Origin: Chthoniobacterales bacterium
GTDB lineage: Bacteria > Verrucomicrobiota > Verrucomicrobiia > Chthoniobacterales > DASVRZ01
Reading direction: 5' to 3'
Assembly: GCA_039930045.1 (NCBI GenBank)
Contig: JBDSQB010000006.1
Span: 62,001 to 126,000 of the forward strand
Length of the DNA stretch: 64,000 nucleotides
Numbering within the stretch: the first letter of the stretch is position 1; each line of letters begins with the position of its first letter. Under the pieces are notes generated by a model. The model saw only the letters and a program-made list of their open reading frames with translations. It ran no database searches and was not told the DNA's origin. Both the position numbers and the translations under genes were made by a program. Shown here one piece after another: positions 18,034 through 29,213 of this stretch.

Positions 18034-18531
18034 TTACAAATGGGGAAGTTCCTGCGCGAGCACGGTGTCCGTCTGGTTTTTGCGGAAATCTTGCAGGCGC
18101 GCGGCCAGTTCCGGGTCGTTGCCAGCGAGCAGGGCGACGGCGAAAAGCGCGGCATTGATCGCGCCCGCCTTGCCAATCGCGAATGTCGCCACCGGGATGC
18201 CGGCGGGCATTTGCACGATGGAAAGGAGCGAATCGACTCCTCGCAAAACGGCGCTCTCGACCGGCACGCCGAGCACAGGCACGGTGGTGTGCGCGGCGAT
18301 CATGCCCGGTAAATGCGCGGCGCCGCCCGCTCCGGCGATGATGGCTGCGATGCCTTTTTGGGCGGCATTTTTCGCAAACTCTGCCAGCAAATCCGGCGTG
18401 CGATGCGCCGAGACGACCTGGGTGTGGACGTCGATGTCGAAGGCGCGGAGTTGTTCGACGGCGTGACGGAGCGTTTCCCAGTCGGACTTCGATCCCATGA
18501 CGACGGCAACGGTTTTACGATTGGCTGGCAT
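18034..18531 (-). CDS. purE: N5-carboxyaminoimidazole ribonucleotide mutase
   Basis: Purine synthesis, converting N5-CAIR to CAIR. 165 residues from [20 protein letters not shown]; motifs [27 protein letters not shown] and [24 protein letters not shown] are typical. A second ATG seven codons upstream (18552) is possible; the longer open frame beyond it crosses the cspA region and is not real. Upstream is a divergent promoter region shared with cspA. No purK is adjacent. Confidence 0.95.
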   Translation of the reverse strand: MPANRKTVAVVMGSKSDWETLRHAVEQLRAFDIDVHTQVVSAHRTPDLLAEFAKNAAQKGIAAIIAGAGGAAHLPGMIAAHTTVPVLGVPVESAVLRGVDSLLSIVQMPAGIPVATFAIGKAGAINAALFAVALLAGNDPELAARLQDFRKNQTDTVLAQELPHL

Positions 18532-18627
18532 CTTTCCATTCAAGGTGCGCATCTGCCCGGTTGTAAAGAGCGTAAATGTTGCAAAGAACCCTCCAGATGG
18601 AGCGTTCGCAACCAGGATGTAGATGTT

Positions 18628-18834
18628 ATGCCGACAGGAACTGTGAAGTGGTTTAATGAGAAAAAAGGCTTTGGGTTTATCACGAACCCCGAGTTCGCCG
18701 AGGACATCTTTGTCCATTTCAGTGAAATCCGGACGGAGGGCTTCAAAACTCTCATGGAAGGGGAGCACGTGGATTACGAGATTTTTCGCGACGACAAGGG
18801 CGCAAAAGCTCGCAATGTGACCCGCAAGACGTAA
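18628..18834 (+). CDS. Cold-shock domain protein (CspA family)
   Basis: 68-residue OB-fold nucleic-acid chaperone beginning [18 protein letters not shown] (RNP1-like KGFGFI) with the RNP2-like DIFVHFSEI. The sequence is typical of CspA, which melts RNA structure. It has a leader of up to ~75 bases containing paired segments, as is common for csp mRNAs. Followed 11 bases later by aroK. Confidence 0.96.
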   Translation: MPTGTVKWFNEKKGFGFITNPEFAEDIFVHFSEIRTEGFKTLMEGEHVDYEIFRDDKGAKARNVTRKT

Positions 18835-18845
18835 GTTCTCGGGCC

Positions 18846-19379
18846 ATGCCGGCCCCAGCGCGCAACATTCTTCTCGTCGGTTTCATGGGAACGGGAAAAA
18901 GTTCCCTGGCCCGCATTCTCGCGCGCAAAACCGGCTGTCTGCTCGTCGATACGGACGCCGCGATTGAAAAGAAAGCGGGCGAGCCGATCTCCGCCATCTT
19001 CGCCGGGCGCGGGGAAAACGTCTTTCGCGAGATTGAAACCGAAGTCCTCCGCAGCCATCTCGGCCAGAGCGGCTGCATCATTTCCACCGGCGGCGGAATG
19101 GTGGTGCGCGAGGAAAACCGCCGACTCCTGCCGCAGATCGGACTCGTCGTCTGGCTGCGAGCGTCGGAGGAGGTGATCTTCGAGCGCGTCTCACGCAACA
19201 ACCGCCGCCCGCTCCTGCAAACGCCCGATCCGCGCGGGACGCTGCATGATTTATTGGTCTTGCGTGAGCCGTGGTATCGCGAGGTGGCGCAGCTCGAGAT
19301 CGACACGGGCAAGGTGAGTCGCGGACAGGCGGTGAGCACGGTTCTCGAGGCCGCCGGATGGTCATGCAAGCCGAACTGA
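18846..19379 (+). CDS. aroK: Shikimate kinase
   Basis: 177 residues. Phosphorylates shikimate on the path to chorismate. Walker [16 protein letters not shown], shikimate-binding [14 protein letters not shown] and [16 protein letters not shown], and the lid [12 protein letters not shown] are present. It starts at [12 protein letters not shown]. The final codons overlap the queG start, so the two genes are transcribed together. Confidence 0.95.
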   Translation: MPAPARNILLVGFMGTGKSSLARILARKTGCLLVDTDAAIEKKAGEPISAIFAGRGENVFREIETEVLRSHLGQSGCIISTGGGMVVREENRRLLPQIGLVVWLRASEEVIFERVSRNNRRPLLQTPDPRGTLHDLLVLREPWYREVAQLEIDTGKVSRGQAVSTVLEAAGWSCKPN

Positions 19380-20395
19380 AAAACGAACTCACCGCGCGTG
19401 CGCGCAGAGTCGGGTTTGATCTTTGTCGCGTGACCACCGCCGAGGCCGCGCCGCACGCGGCAGACTTCCGCCGCTGGCTGGCCGAGGGAAAACACGCCAC
19501 GATGGATTGGTTAGTACGAGGTGCGGACAAACGCGGTGACTTGGAACTAGTCCTTCCGGGTGTGAGATCGATCATCGTGCTGGCGACGAACTATTTCCAA
19601 GGAAACGAATCCACTCGTGCCCGTGGAAAAATCGCCCGTTACGCATGGGGAAAAGATTACCACGACACCATCGAGCCTCGCCTCGCCTCGCTTAACGATT
19701 TCCTAACCTCGCAGGGCGGACGCCAGCGGAGTTACACCGATACCGGGCCGGTATTGGAGCGCGATTTCGCCGCCCGCGCCGGTATCGGCTGGCATGGCAA
19801 AAGCACGATGATACTCAACCGCGAACTGGGCACGTGGTTTTTCCTGAGCGTGATCCTCACCACATTGGAGTTTGAGCCGGATGTGCCGGCGACCGGCCAT
19901 TGCGGGTCCTGCACGCGCTGCATGACGGCGTGCCCGACGAATGCGATCATCGCGCCGCAACAGCTCGACGCTCGGCGCTGCGTTTCCTATCTAACTATCG
20001 AGAACAAAGGCTCCATTCCGCTGGAGTTTCGGCGCGCCATCGGTGATCGCGTTTACGGCTGCGACGATTGCCTCACCGCCTGCCCGTGGAATCGGTTTGC
20101 GGCGACTTCCAATGATATCACGTTTCAAGCGACCGAGGCGACGGGCACAGTCGAGTTACGCGATTATCTCACTTGGAACGACGACGAATTTCGCGCGCGC
20201 TTTCGCGGTTCGCCGATCAAGCGCATCAAGCGGCGCGGCTTTCTCCGCAACGTCTGCGTCGCTCTCGGAAACATCGGAACGCCCGACGATTTGCCCACGC
20301 TGCGGAATGTTAGCCACGACCCCGAGCCGCTCATCGCCGAGCACGCGCAGTGGGCCATCGCCGAGATCGAAGCGCGGGAGGTTAGTCGAGTTTGA
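19358..20395 (+). CDS. queG: Epoxyqueuosine reductase
   Basis: Final step of queuosine tRNA modification, a cobalamin and two-[4Fe-4S] enzyme. Start at [21 protein letters not shown] (an ATG two codons later is possible), overlapping aroK by 22 bases. Visible: active-site TDTGPVLERDFAARAGIGW, first ferredoxin-type motif CGSCTRCMTACPTNAI, second CDDCLTACPWN, and a C-terminal HEAT-like segment with GNIGTPDDLPTLRN. Length (345 residues) fits the family. Confidence 0.96.
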   Translation: MVMQAELKNELTARARRVGFDLCRVTTAEAAPHAADFRRWLAEGKHATMDWLVRGADKRGDLELVLPGVRSIIVLATNYFQGNESTRARGKIARYAWGKDYHDTIEPRLASLNDFLTSQGGRQRSYTDTGPVLERDFAARAGIGWHGKSTMILNRELGTWFFLSVILTTLEFEPDVPATGHCGSCTRCMTACPTNAIIAPQQLDARRCVSYLTIENKGSIPLEFRRAIGDRVYGCDDCLTACPWNRFAATSNDITFQATEATGTVELRDYLTWNDDEFRARFRGSPIKRIKRRGFLRNVCVALGNIGTPDDLPTLRNVSHDPEPLIAEHAQWAIAEIEAREVSRV

Positions 20396-20885
20396 TTTCC
20401 TCGCCGTGGTTCGTGCTCCAGGCCTTCTCGGCGCTGGACATGAGCTTGCGGATGTCGTCTTTCGATTCCACGCGATACTCGACCGTGTGCGCGTGAGTCG
20501 TGGAGGGATAAATCTTCGTCACCTTTTTCCAGATGCCGGCGTCGCCGCTGACTGTGTTAGCCGCCTCCTCAGCTTTCTCCTTCACCAGATCCACCGCAGA
20601 CTGGCCGAGACCCATCGGAGTCTGCGGTGTTAGTATTTCCAGGTAATAGAAACGCGTGACGACCGCGCCGCCGGTGTCGATGGTGAGTTCGGTCACGCGT
20701 GTGAGCGGCTCGATGGTGTATTCGTGAGTACTAACAGACTGAATGCGATCCAGCCGGACCCGGAAAACGCCACCCGGCAGCACCGCACGCCAGAATCCTT
20801 GGCGCGGCAAGGTCTCGGGCGATGGGCTGGGCGTCTGCGCGGAGGCAAGGCCGATCATGGCTAGAAGGACGAGGAATATTTTCAT
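20382..20885 (-). CDS. Secreted hypothetical protein
   Basis: 167 residues with a short signal peptide (MKIFLVLLAMIGLASAQTPS). The rest is mixed alpha/beta; not recognised. The stretch AVDLVKEKAEEAANTVSG is a charged helix. It converges with queG, overlapping by 14 bases, and its start overlaps the oxidoreductase stop by 4 bases, making it the last gene of the oxidoreductase unit. Confidence 0.7.
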   Translation of the reverse strand: MKIFLVLLAMIGLASAQTPSPSPETLPRQGFWRAVLPGGVFRVRLDRIQSVSTHEYTIEPLTRVTELTIDTGGAVVTRFYYLEILTPQTPMGLGQSAVDLVKEKAEEAANTVSGDAGIWKKVTKIYPSTTHAHTVEYRVESKDDIRKLMSSAEKAWSTNHGEEIKLD

Positions 20886-22000
20886 TGGGAAACGGGTTCT
20901 ATTTCACCGGGAATCAGGTTCAATGGCAATGCCGCAGGCCGCTCCACAGTGGACTGCAACTCGTAATAGCGCCCGGAATCCGAGGAAAGATGGAAGGCGT
21001 GCATCAGTTCCAGCACATGCAAAGCCAGCTCGCCGCTGGCGCGGTGGGGACGTCCTAAACTTGTGGCCACGGCCATGTCGGCGACGCCAATTCCACGGCT
21101 GTTTTCCGCGTAACCGTGTGTGTGCGGGATGACTTGGAATTCCGTTTCACCCGCGCGCCGCAGCTTCACTGGATCGCCAAACATGTTAGGATCGGGCACG
21201 GCGAGGGTGCCTTCGCTGCCGTAGATTTCGATCCACGGAAGCTGGTGCGACTGCACGTCGAAACTGGTGACCATCGTGGCGATGACGCCGGAGGCGAACT
21301 GCAAATTTCCCGCGACATGCGTGGGGATGTGCACCGGGATTTTTTGATCCTTTTTCGGGCCTTTGCCAACGGTGCGCTCGGAGTAAGATTGCGATGTTAG
21401 TCCAGCCACGCGGGCGACGGGTCCTAACATCGTGACGAGCGCAGTGAGATAGTACGGCCCCATGTCGAACATTGGGCCGCCACCGATTTGATAGAAAAAT
21501 TCCGGGTCCGGGTGCCAGCGTTCCGGACCGGCGCTGAGCATGAATGCCGTGGCGGCTAGCGGACGTCCGATGGCTCCGTCGTCGATGAGTTTCCGGCAGG
21601 TTTGCAAACCCGCTCCGAGAAATGTGTCGGGCGCGCATCCGAGTCGCAGTCCTTTCTCGCGGGCGAGCGCGACTAACCTTTGGCCGTCTTCCAGCGAAAC
21701 GCCGAGCGGCTTCTCGTTGTAAGCCGATTTGCCCGACTCCAGAATGCGGGTCGCGACTGCCGCGTGAGCCGCGGGAATGGTGAGGTTAACAATGATCTCG
21801 ATCTCCGGGTCGGCGAGGATTTCCTCCACGCTGAGAGCCTTGGGAATCTGAAATTCGGCCGCCCTGGCTTGCGCGCGAGTGAGATCGATATCTGCGACGG
21901 CCACGAGGCGGAGGTCGTGAAATGTGGCGCACGCCTTCGCATACGCGCCGCTGATGTTGCCACAGCCGATGATCCCGATGGGAGTGGGGGATGCGAACAT
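20882..22000 (-). CDS. Gfo/Idh/MocA family oxidoreductase
   Basis: 372 residues. N-terminal Rossmann fold GIIGCGNISGAYAKA binds NAD(P); the catalytic motif is YNEKPLGVSLEDG (EKP), with a C-terminal alpha/beta domain containing GPYYLTALVTMLGP. Members oxidise or epimerise sugars and inositols. Clustered with a ThuA-domain gene just upstream, a pairing common in saccharide-degrading Verrucomicrobiota and Planctomycetes, suggesting a joint keto-sugar pathway. Substrate unknown. Confidence 0.93.
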   Translation of the reverse strand: MFASPTPIGIIGCGNISGAYAKACATFHDLRLVAVADIDLTRAQARAAEFQIPKALSVEEILADPEIEIIVNLTIPAAHAAVATRILESGKSAYNEKPLGVSLEDGQRLVALAREKGLRLGCAPDTFLGAGLQTCRKLIDDGAIGRPLAATAFMLSAGPERWHPDPEFFYQIGGGPMFDMGPYYLTALVTMLGPVARVAGLTSQSYSERTVGKGPKKDQKIPVHIPTHVAGNLQFASGVIATMVTSFDVQSHQLPWIEIYGSEGTLAVPDPNMFGDPVKLRRAGETEFQVIPHTHGYAENSRGIGVADMAVATSLGRPHRASGELALHVLELMHAFHLSSDSGRYYELQSTVERPAALPLNLIPGEIEPVSQ

Positions 22001-22008
22001 GATGTTAG

Positions 22009-22653
22009 TTAGCGCGCGGCCCAGAGCATTCCGCGAAGCATGATTTCGCGCGCCTCGGTGACGCCAAAATCATCCGCCACGTGGCCGAGCGAGGAGTAGA
22101 AGACGTTCCCATTTCCCCATTGCCGCTTCCAGACGACGGGCATGACGGTGCCGCTGATGTGCGGGTAGAGCGGGCTCTCGAAAGTGGTCGTGGCCAGCAC
22201 CTCGTTCGATGGATCGACGTGCATGTAATATTGCTCGCTGTGCATCTCAAAATCCTCAATCCCTGCCATGATCGGATCCTCGGGCTCGGTGATTTCCACG
22301 AGGTAGTCGATGATGTTTCCCGGATGCGCTACCCACTGGCCGCCGACCATGAACTGGTATTCCGTCGCGGTGCGAAACGAGTCGGCCATGCCACCGTGCC
22401 AGCCGGCCAGTCCGGTGCCGCGCTCGATGGCGGTGAGCAGGCCCTTGAGCTGCTCGGAGGTGATGCTGCCCATGGTCCAGATGGGAACGATGAGGTCGAG
22501 CGACTGCATTTTTTTCGTGTCGAGATAGCAGTCGAGCGTGAGGCTGATTTCCACCTCGAAACCGGCCAGTTCCAGCAGCGGGGCAAAAATCTCGGCGCAC
22601 TGGACGGGTTGATGTCCCTCCCAGCCACCGGCAACAAACAAGGCGCGTTTCAT
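22009..22653 (-). CDS. ThuA-domain protein (trehalose utilisation family)
   Basis: 214 residues from [22 protein letters not shown], a class I glutamine amidotransferase-like fold. GWEGHQP and [15 protein letters not shown] are diagnostic. ThuA proteins act in disaccharide or keto-sugar catabolism, though the precise reaction is uncertain. Nine codons upstream another ATG exists, but the family starts here. Precedes the Gfo/Idh/MocA gene by 8 bases. Confidence 0.9.
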   Translation of the reverse strand: MKRALFVAGGWEGHQPVQCAEIFAPLLELAGFEVEISLTLDCYLDTKKMQSLDLIVPIWTMGSITSEQLKGLLTAIERGTGLAGWHGGMADSFRTATEYQFMVGGQWVAHPGNIIDYLVEITEPEDPIMAGIEDFEMHSEQYYMHVDPSNEVLATTTFESPLYPHISGTVMPVVWKRQWGNGNVFYSSLGHVADDFGVTEAREIMLRGMLWAAR

Positions 22654-22704
22654 AATGGAATTTTTTGCGAAACTAACCAAGCGCCCTGCGAAAGCAAAGC
22701 GATT

Positions 22705-23778
22705 CTATTTCGCTGGAGCGCCGAGGGTCGCATCGAGCATCGCGGCCAACCGCCAACCGGCTTTGGGGAGTTCCTTTTCCACGGTTTTCGACGCCCAGAT
22801 GCTGTAACTGTCCGAGCCGATGTGCGGCGCCTCGATGGCGGTCCAATGCAGGACGGAGGTGCCGTCGCGGTTCTTCGCAAACTCCTCCTGCGGGAGAAAT
22901 TTAAGCCGGTTGTGCGCTTCCAATGCGAGCGGCAGAACGTCGTTCGCCCAAGCTTCGGCCCAGGTTTCGGGAGAGGAACCGGCGGCGGGCTTCCAGTTGA
23001 TGGGTTCCTTTTTTGCGAGTTCCATCGCGAAGTCGCGTGGCTGATATTGCTCGGTCAATTTTCCCAGCGTCCGGCGGCGATAAGTGAGGCAGGATTCGAC
23101 GGCGTCGTAATCCCAATACGCGTGCAGGCTGGTGCCGCCGAAGTTAATGTCGTTGCCGCCGCGATCCTCAAGGGCGGCAGGGTCGGAGTTAGGGTCGAGT
23201 CTGTCGCCGTTTTTGTTGAGGTAAATCGCGCCGACATGGAGCGGTTGATGAATGTCGCCGACGTAATGCGTGAGCAAAACCAGCGCGACCGCCGGGGTGA
23301 TTTTCAGCGAATTATCAGGCTTTTCCTTTCCCTCCAAAACGCGGGCGCAGAAGGTAATCATGTGAACGATGTCCCATTGCGAAGTGCCGCGTTTCGTGGC
23401 GGAATAACTCGCGGATTGGATGGGAACGTCGGTGTAATGAAACCAGTGATGCGACGGCGGAATGCGGTTGAGGTCGTCGTAGCTCGGCGGATTGGCGGTG
23501 CGAAAAGCGAGCAACTCGGACTGCAGCGCAGGATTTTCCGGGAGCGTGAAAGTGCCCTTCGCGCGATCCTCTCCGCGCAATTCATCGGGCAGGGTCGAGG
23601 CACGTTCGAGAGTGACGGAGCCGAGGAGTTTTTTCACGGCATCGCCCGTGGGTTTGCCGGCGATCAACTGATCCGCCACGGCTCCGACGACGCGGTGGCC
23701 AGCCTCGGAATAAGCCAGCACGGTGTTGAGGTGGAGGAGTTGCAGCGCAATGCAGAGGGCGGCGAGGGGAAGCTTCAT
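22705..23778 (-). CDS. Secreted S1/P1-type nuclease
   Basis: 357 residues with a signal peptide (MKLPLAALCIALQLLHLNTV). Zinc ligands and fold motifs of the S1/P1 family: EAGHRVVGAVAD, SHHWFHYTDVP, LTHYVGDIHQPLHVG and NFGGTSLHAYWD. In P1 nuclease the mature protein begins with Trp; here the equivalent residue appears to be Tyr after the cleavage site (LAYSEAGH). Predicted to degrade single-stranded nucleic acids outside the cell or in the periplasm, as nutrient scavenging. Confidence 0.92.
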   Translation of the reverse strand: MKLPLAALCIALQLLHLNTVLAYSEAGHRVVGAVADQLIAGKPTGDAVKKLLGSVTLERASTLPDELRGEDRAKGTFTLPENPALQSELLAFRTANPPSYDDLNRIPPSHHWFHYTDVPIQSASYSATKRGTSQWDIVHMITFCARVLEGKEKPDNSLKITPAVALVLLTHYVGDIHQPLHVGAIYLNKNGDRLDPNSDPAALEDRGGNDINFGGTSLHAYWDYDAVESCLTYRRRTLGKLTEQYQPRDFAMELAKKEPINWKPAAGSSPETWAEAWANDVLPLALEAHNRLKFLPQEEFAKNRDGTSVLHWTAIEAPHIGSDSYSIWASKTVEKELPKAGWRLAAMLDATLGAPAK

Positions 23779-23869
23779 CTGCCCAACCTCAGACGAATGC
23801 GACGCGTTGGCCAGCCGGAAAATAGTGAACCCCGCAAAGCGCCGGGCGTGAGTCGGGCTCCATAATTAT

Positions 23870-23900
23870 CTAACTCCGCCGCATCGGTGGCACGAGTTAG
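23870..23900. promoter_or_regulatory. Inverted repeat upstream of the response regulator
   Basis: CTAACTC and GAGTTAG, 17 bases apart with an inner GCC..GGC pairing, 24 bases before the response regulator start and in the divergent region with the S1/P1 nuclease gene. It may be an operator or a leader hairpin. Confidence 0.25.
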
Positions 23901-23923
23901 GCTGCAAATGAGGCCAAACCCTC

Positions 23924-24291
23924 ATGCGAATCCTCATTGCCGAAGACCAACGAAACGTCGCCCAAGTTCTCGCCAAAATGGTGGCGAGTTGCGATCACGA
24001 AACCGTCGGCACTGTGACCACGGGCGGCCTCGATGTCATTGCCGCTTACGACAAACTGATGCCCGATGTGGTCATTATGGATATCCAGATGCCACGCCTC
24101 AACGGGCTGACGGCGTGTCACATTCTCATGACGCGAACGCCGACGCCGAAGGTGATTTTTTTCAGCGGCAATTACGATTCCGCGCACCCTTTCGTGCAGC
24201 GTTCCGGCGCGAGCGGCTTTCTGGCCAAACCCGCGACGGTGGATCAACTGCGCGTCGCCCTCGACGACCTCGGTTTGGCAGCGAACGCCGT

Positions 24292-24295
<4 letters not shown>
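23924..24295 (+). CDS. Single-domain response regulator (CheY-like)
   Basis: 123 residues, receiver domain only. Acidic pocket ILIAEDQRNV, phospho-acceptor Asp in VVIMDIQMPRLNG, Ser/Thr in VIFFSGN and the conserved Lys in FLAKPATVDQL are all present, so it should be phosphorylated. No output domain and no kinase nearby. It converges on typA, overlapping by 4 bases. Confidence 0.9.
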
Positions 24296-26112
<1,817 letters not shown>

Positions 26113-26304
26113 AATGATGCGTGCTTTATCCCGGTTGGGTGAATGATTTCCCCGGTGGGAAAAGGGGCGCGAATATGGACTCGGACCCACGGGGCGTCAA
26201 CGAGCCATTTCACGATTTTGGCCCTGATGCGCGCCGAAAGCCGTCATTTTTTTATCGGAGTTCGATTTATATCACCGCTCAGCCGGGGAGAAACGTAATC
26301 CCTA

Positions 26305-26931
26305 GTGAGCATGGAGACGCCCTTGGAAATACCGAATGAGATACCGATCATCGTCCTGCCGCAGGCGGTCTTGTTTCCCAATTCGCTGCTGCCGCTGCAC
26401 ATTTTCGAGCCGCGCTACCGCGCCATGCTGGCGGCGTCGCTCGGCGGCCCGCGCATCTTCGGCGTCGCGCAAACCCTTGAATGGGCCGACCCCGCGCTGC
26501 CTGTGCCCGACCTCGCCGAAATCATGGGCATCGGCGTCATTCGAGCCTGCGTGGAGCGTCTGGAGGGAACGTCGGACCTCATTTTGCAGGGTCTCACCCG
26601 CGTCCAAATCATCGGAGAAACGCAGTCGGAGCCGTTTCGAGTCGTCGAGATCGAGAGCGTCAGCACCGACGTCACCGATAGCGTTCAGACTCGCCTCCTG
26701 GCCGCCCAACTCCGCGAGCAAAGCCGGGCCTTGCGCCAGCGCGGCTACCAGATGCCGCCGAAGATGGATCAATATCTCGACAGCATCGAGGACCCGGAAG
26801 TCGTCGGCGATCTGATGGCCGCCGCGTTTGTCGAGGAGCCGGATATTCGCCAGGAAATTCTGGAGACATCCGACTTGGAGTCGCGTCTGGAAATCGTCCT
26901 TGCCGCGATGCGAAAAATGACGGCGACCTAG
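26305..26931 (+). CDS. Lon N-terminal (LON substrate-binding) domain protein
   Basis: 208 residues; a GTG start gives MSMETPLEIPNEIPIIVLPQ, with an ATG two codons later. IPIIVLPQAVLFPNSLLPLHIFEPRYRAML is a typical LON/PUA-like domain, here standing without the AAA+ protease parts, as in the YcaL/XAC3035-type family. Function unclear, perhaps substrate binding for proteolysis. Converges with yggS, 4-base overlap. Confidence 0.88.
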   Translation: MSMETPLEIPNEIPIIVLPQAVLFPNSLLPLHIFEPRYRAMLAASLGGPRIFGVAQTLEWADPALPVPDLAEIMGIGVIRACVERLEGTSDLILQGLTRVQIIGETQSEPFRVVEIESVSTDVTDSVQTRLLAAQLREQSRALRQRGYQMPPKMDQYLDSIEDPEVVGDLMAAAFVEEPDIRQEILETSDLESRLEIVLAAMRKMTAT

Positions 26932-27650
26932 TCCGCCTGGCGCAGTGTTTTTGCGTAACTCCGTGCGCCGAAAATCGCTGTGCCGACTCGAATCAAAGTC
27001 GCGCCTTCCTCGATCGCCACCTCAAAATCGCCGCTCATGCCCATGCTCAAGTGCGTGAGGGGAATGGCCATTTCACCTGCAAGCCGGTCGCGAAGCTCGC
27101 GGAGTTGCCGGAAAAACGGACGCGATTCTTCCGGTTCCTCGGCGTAGGGCGCGATGGTCATGAGCCCGTCGATTTGCAGGCGCGGCAGCGCCAGCAGCGG
27201 CTCCATTTGAGTCAGAAGCTGATCGGGCTGGAATCCGAATTTCGACGATTCGCCTGCCACATTTACTTCCAGCAGCACCTTTGGAAACAAGCCGAGTTCC
27301 ATCGCAATGCGGTCGATTTGTGTGGCGAGTTCGAGTGAATCAACGCTGTGAATCAGCTCAAAGAGCGGCAGCGCGTGCCGGATTTTGTTGCTCTGCAAAT
27401 GACCGATCAGATGCCAGCGTAAATCCGATGGAGCGTCGGGGATTTTCGCCCGCGCCTCCTGCACTTTGTTCTCGCCGAAAAGCCGCAATCCACAGTCCCG
27501 CGCCTCGCGAATCGCCTGCAGCGGATGCGTTTTCGAGACTGCGATGAGTTCGATGGAACTCCGCTCACGCCCGGCCCGTTGCGCGGTGGCACAGATGCGA
27601 CTTTCAATCGAATCAACCGCGTCGGCCATGCTGGAAAAAGACGTGCTCAT
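26928..27650 (-). CDS. YggS-family pyridoxal-phosphate homeostasis protein
   Basis: 240 residues, alanine-racemase-like barrel that binds PLP through Lys in IAVSKTHPLQA. Other motifs: LFGENKVQEA, WHLIGHLQSNKIRHAL, HSVDS, LEVNVAGESSKFGF, LMTIAPYAE, LSMGMSGDFEVAIEEGAT, VRVGTAIFG. A PLP carrier and homeostasis protein rather than an enzyme. Divergent from the LysR-type regulator downstream. Confidence 0.95.
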   Translation of the reverse strand: MSTSFSSMADAVDSIESRICATAQRAGRERSSIELIAVSKTHPLQAIREARDCGLRLFGENKVQEARAKIPDAPSDLRWHLIGHLQSNKIRHALPLFELIHSVDSLELATQIDRIAMELGLFPKVLLEVNVAGESSKFGFQPDQLLTQMEPLLALPRLQIDGLMTIAPYAEEPEESRPFFRQLRELRDRLAGEMAIPLTHLSMGMSGDFEVAIEEGATLIRVGTAIFGARSYAKTLRQAD

Positions 27651-27686
27651 TGGTTAGAAATGATCATAGTCTGCCGGAGTTCGCCG

Positions 27687-28577
27687 ATGCAAATTGAGAC
27701 TTTCCAGATTTTTTTTGATTTGGTCGATACCGCCAGCTTTTCGCGTGCGGCGGAAATGCACGGAATCACGCAGAGCGCGGTCAGCCAGCAAATCCGTGCG
27801 CTGGAACAGAAGTTCCAAGTGACGCTGATCGAGCGGGGGAAGAAAAATTTCTCCGTGACCGAAGAGGGCCGCGCAATGCTGTTGGCGGCAGGCGATATTT
27901 TAAAAATTTACGACTCGCTCAGTCAGCGGCTGGAGGAGTTGAAGACGCAAGTCGCGGGCACCATCCAGATCGCGGCGGTACACAGCATCGGCCTGCACGA
28001 GCTGCCGCCGTATCTGAAGGAATTCAAAAACAAATACCGCGAAGTGGATATCCGGCTGGAGTTTTTGCGCTCGGCGCAGGTCTATCAAGCCGTGCTCGAT
28101 GGACGCGTCGATCTCGGTCTGGTGGCATTTCCAGCGGCGCGGAGAGGCATCGAAGTCGAATCGTTTTGGAAGGACAAGCTGGTCCTGATCTGCCCGCCGT
28201 CGCACCGCTTCGCCAGTCGCGAACGCGTCCGTTTGCGCGACTTGGACGGCGAGAAATTTGTTTCCTTCAGCTACGATCAACCGACGCGCAAAGCCATCGA
28301 CCAGATGATTGCGAAGGCAGGCATTCGCATCCAGATCGCGATGGAACTCGACAATATCGAGACGGTGAAACGCGTCGTCGCCATCGAGAGCGGCATCGCG
28401 CTTGTGCCCCGCGTCACGGTGAAAGACGAAGTGCGTGCAGGTACGTTGAGTGCTGTGGAAGTGGTCGGGGCCGACATGTGGCGCCCGCTCGGGTTGCTCA
28501 AGAAAAAGAAAAAAGCCCTCACCGCCGCACAATTGGCCTTCATCGAACTCCTGCGCCACACCAAACAGAATTGGTAA
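27687..28577 (+). CDS. LysR-family transcriptional regulator
   Basis: 296 residues from MQIETFQIFFDLVDTASFSR. N-terminal HTH with AAEMHGITQSAVSQQIRALE, followed by a type-2 periplasmic-binding effector domain (GTIQIAAVHSIGLHEL, LDGRVDLGLVAFPA, GIALVPRV). Starts at the ATG next to the HTH; the frame continues upstream but is not family-like. Divergent from yggS; its targets may include that gene or the following vapBC chain. Confidence 0.93.
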   Translation: MQIETFQIFFDLVDTASFSRAAEMHGITQSAVSQQIRALEQKFQVTLIERGKKNFSVTEEGRAMLLAAGDILKIYDSLSQRLEELKTQVAGTIQIAAVHSIGLHELPPYLKEFKNKYREVDIRLEFLRSAQVYQAVLDGRVDLGLVAFPAARRGIEVESFWKDKLVLICPPSHRFASRERVRLRDLDGEKFVSFSYDQPTRKAIDQMIAKAGIRIQIAMELDNIETVKRVVAIESGIALVPRVTVKDEVRAGTLSAVEVVGADMWRPLGLLKKKKKALTAAQLAFIELLRHTKQNW

Positions 28578-28617
28578 ATGGGTTGTTTCGGAAGCAGATT
28601 TGAGTTACATCGGAATC

Positions 28618-28839
28618 ATGAAAACCACGATTGATATTCCAGAAAGCGATCTTTCGGATGCCATGCGCCTGACCGGAGCCAAAACGAAGCGCGATGCCAT
28701 CGTCACCGCCGTGCAGGATTTTAACCGTCGGAAGAAGATGGCGGAGTTGGTGAAATATTTTGGGACTTTTGAGTCGCTCATGACCAATGACGAAATCGAA
28801 GCGTTGAATGATTTGGACGATCACAACAACGTCCCGTGA
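28618..28839 (+). CDS. vapB: VapB-type antitoxin
   Basis: 73 residues, beginning MKTTIDIPESDLSDAMRLTGAKTKRDAI, a ribbon-helix-helix-like antitoxin of the VapB family (the DIP..L motif is typical). Binds and inhibits the PIN-domain toxin encoded next. The stop overlaps the vapC GTG start in GTGA. RBS is weak. First gene of a six-gene run with 4-base overlaps. Confidence 0.88.
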   Translation: MKTTIDIPESDLSDAMRLTGAKTKRDAIVTAVQDFNRRKKMAELVKYFGTFESLMTNDEIEALNDLDDHNNVP

Positions 28840-29213
28840 AGTTGATCGACACGACTTTTTGGGTGCAGGCCATGCGCCGAAAAGGTGACGCGAACATCCG
28901 GCAAAGAATGACATTTTTGGTCGAATCCGGTCAGGCCGCCTGGTGCGCGCCGGTGCGATTGGAATTATGGGCGGGAATCGGCCCCGGCGCTGAAAGATCG
29001 ATGCTGCGGCAGTTTGAGCAGGTCATCCCGGAACTGCCGATCACCGATGAAGTCTGGCAACTCGCCTGCGACTTGGCCGATCTTGGTCGCGCCACTGGCC
29101 GAACATTCCCCAGCAACGACTTGCTCATCGCCGCGTGCGCCCTGTTTCACAAAGTGGAACTGGAGCACGCCGACCAGCATTTTGACGAAATCCTGAAACT
29201 CAAAAAATCATGA
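28836..29213 (+). CDS. vapC: VapC-type PIN-domain toxin ribonuclease
   Basis: 125 residues. PIN-fold acidic residues lie in KLIDTTFWVQA (Asp4), the RLELWAGI region (Glu), and FPSNDLLIAACALFHKVELEHAD (Asp). GTG start overlaps vapB by 4 bases; the stop overlaps mtnP by 4 bases. VapC toxins cut initiator tRNA or rRNA; the target of this one is unknown. Pairing with vapB is a standard type II toxin-antitoxin arrangement. Confidence 0.88.
   Translation: MKLIDTTFWVQAMRRKGDANIRQRMTFLVESGQAAWCAPVRLELWAGIGPGAERSMLRQFEQVIPELPITDEVWQLACDLADLGRATGRTFPSNDLLIAACALFHKVELEHADQHFDEILKLKKS

Noticed and set aside
22081-23865. 594-codon open frame on the plus strand opposite the ThuA and S1/P1 nuclease genes
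   Set aside because: Composition-driven shadow; it has no family features, while both minus-strand genes are recognisable with complete motifs.
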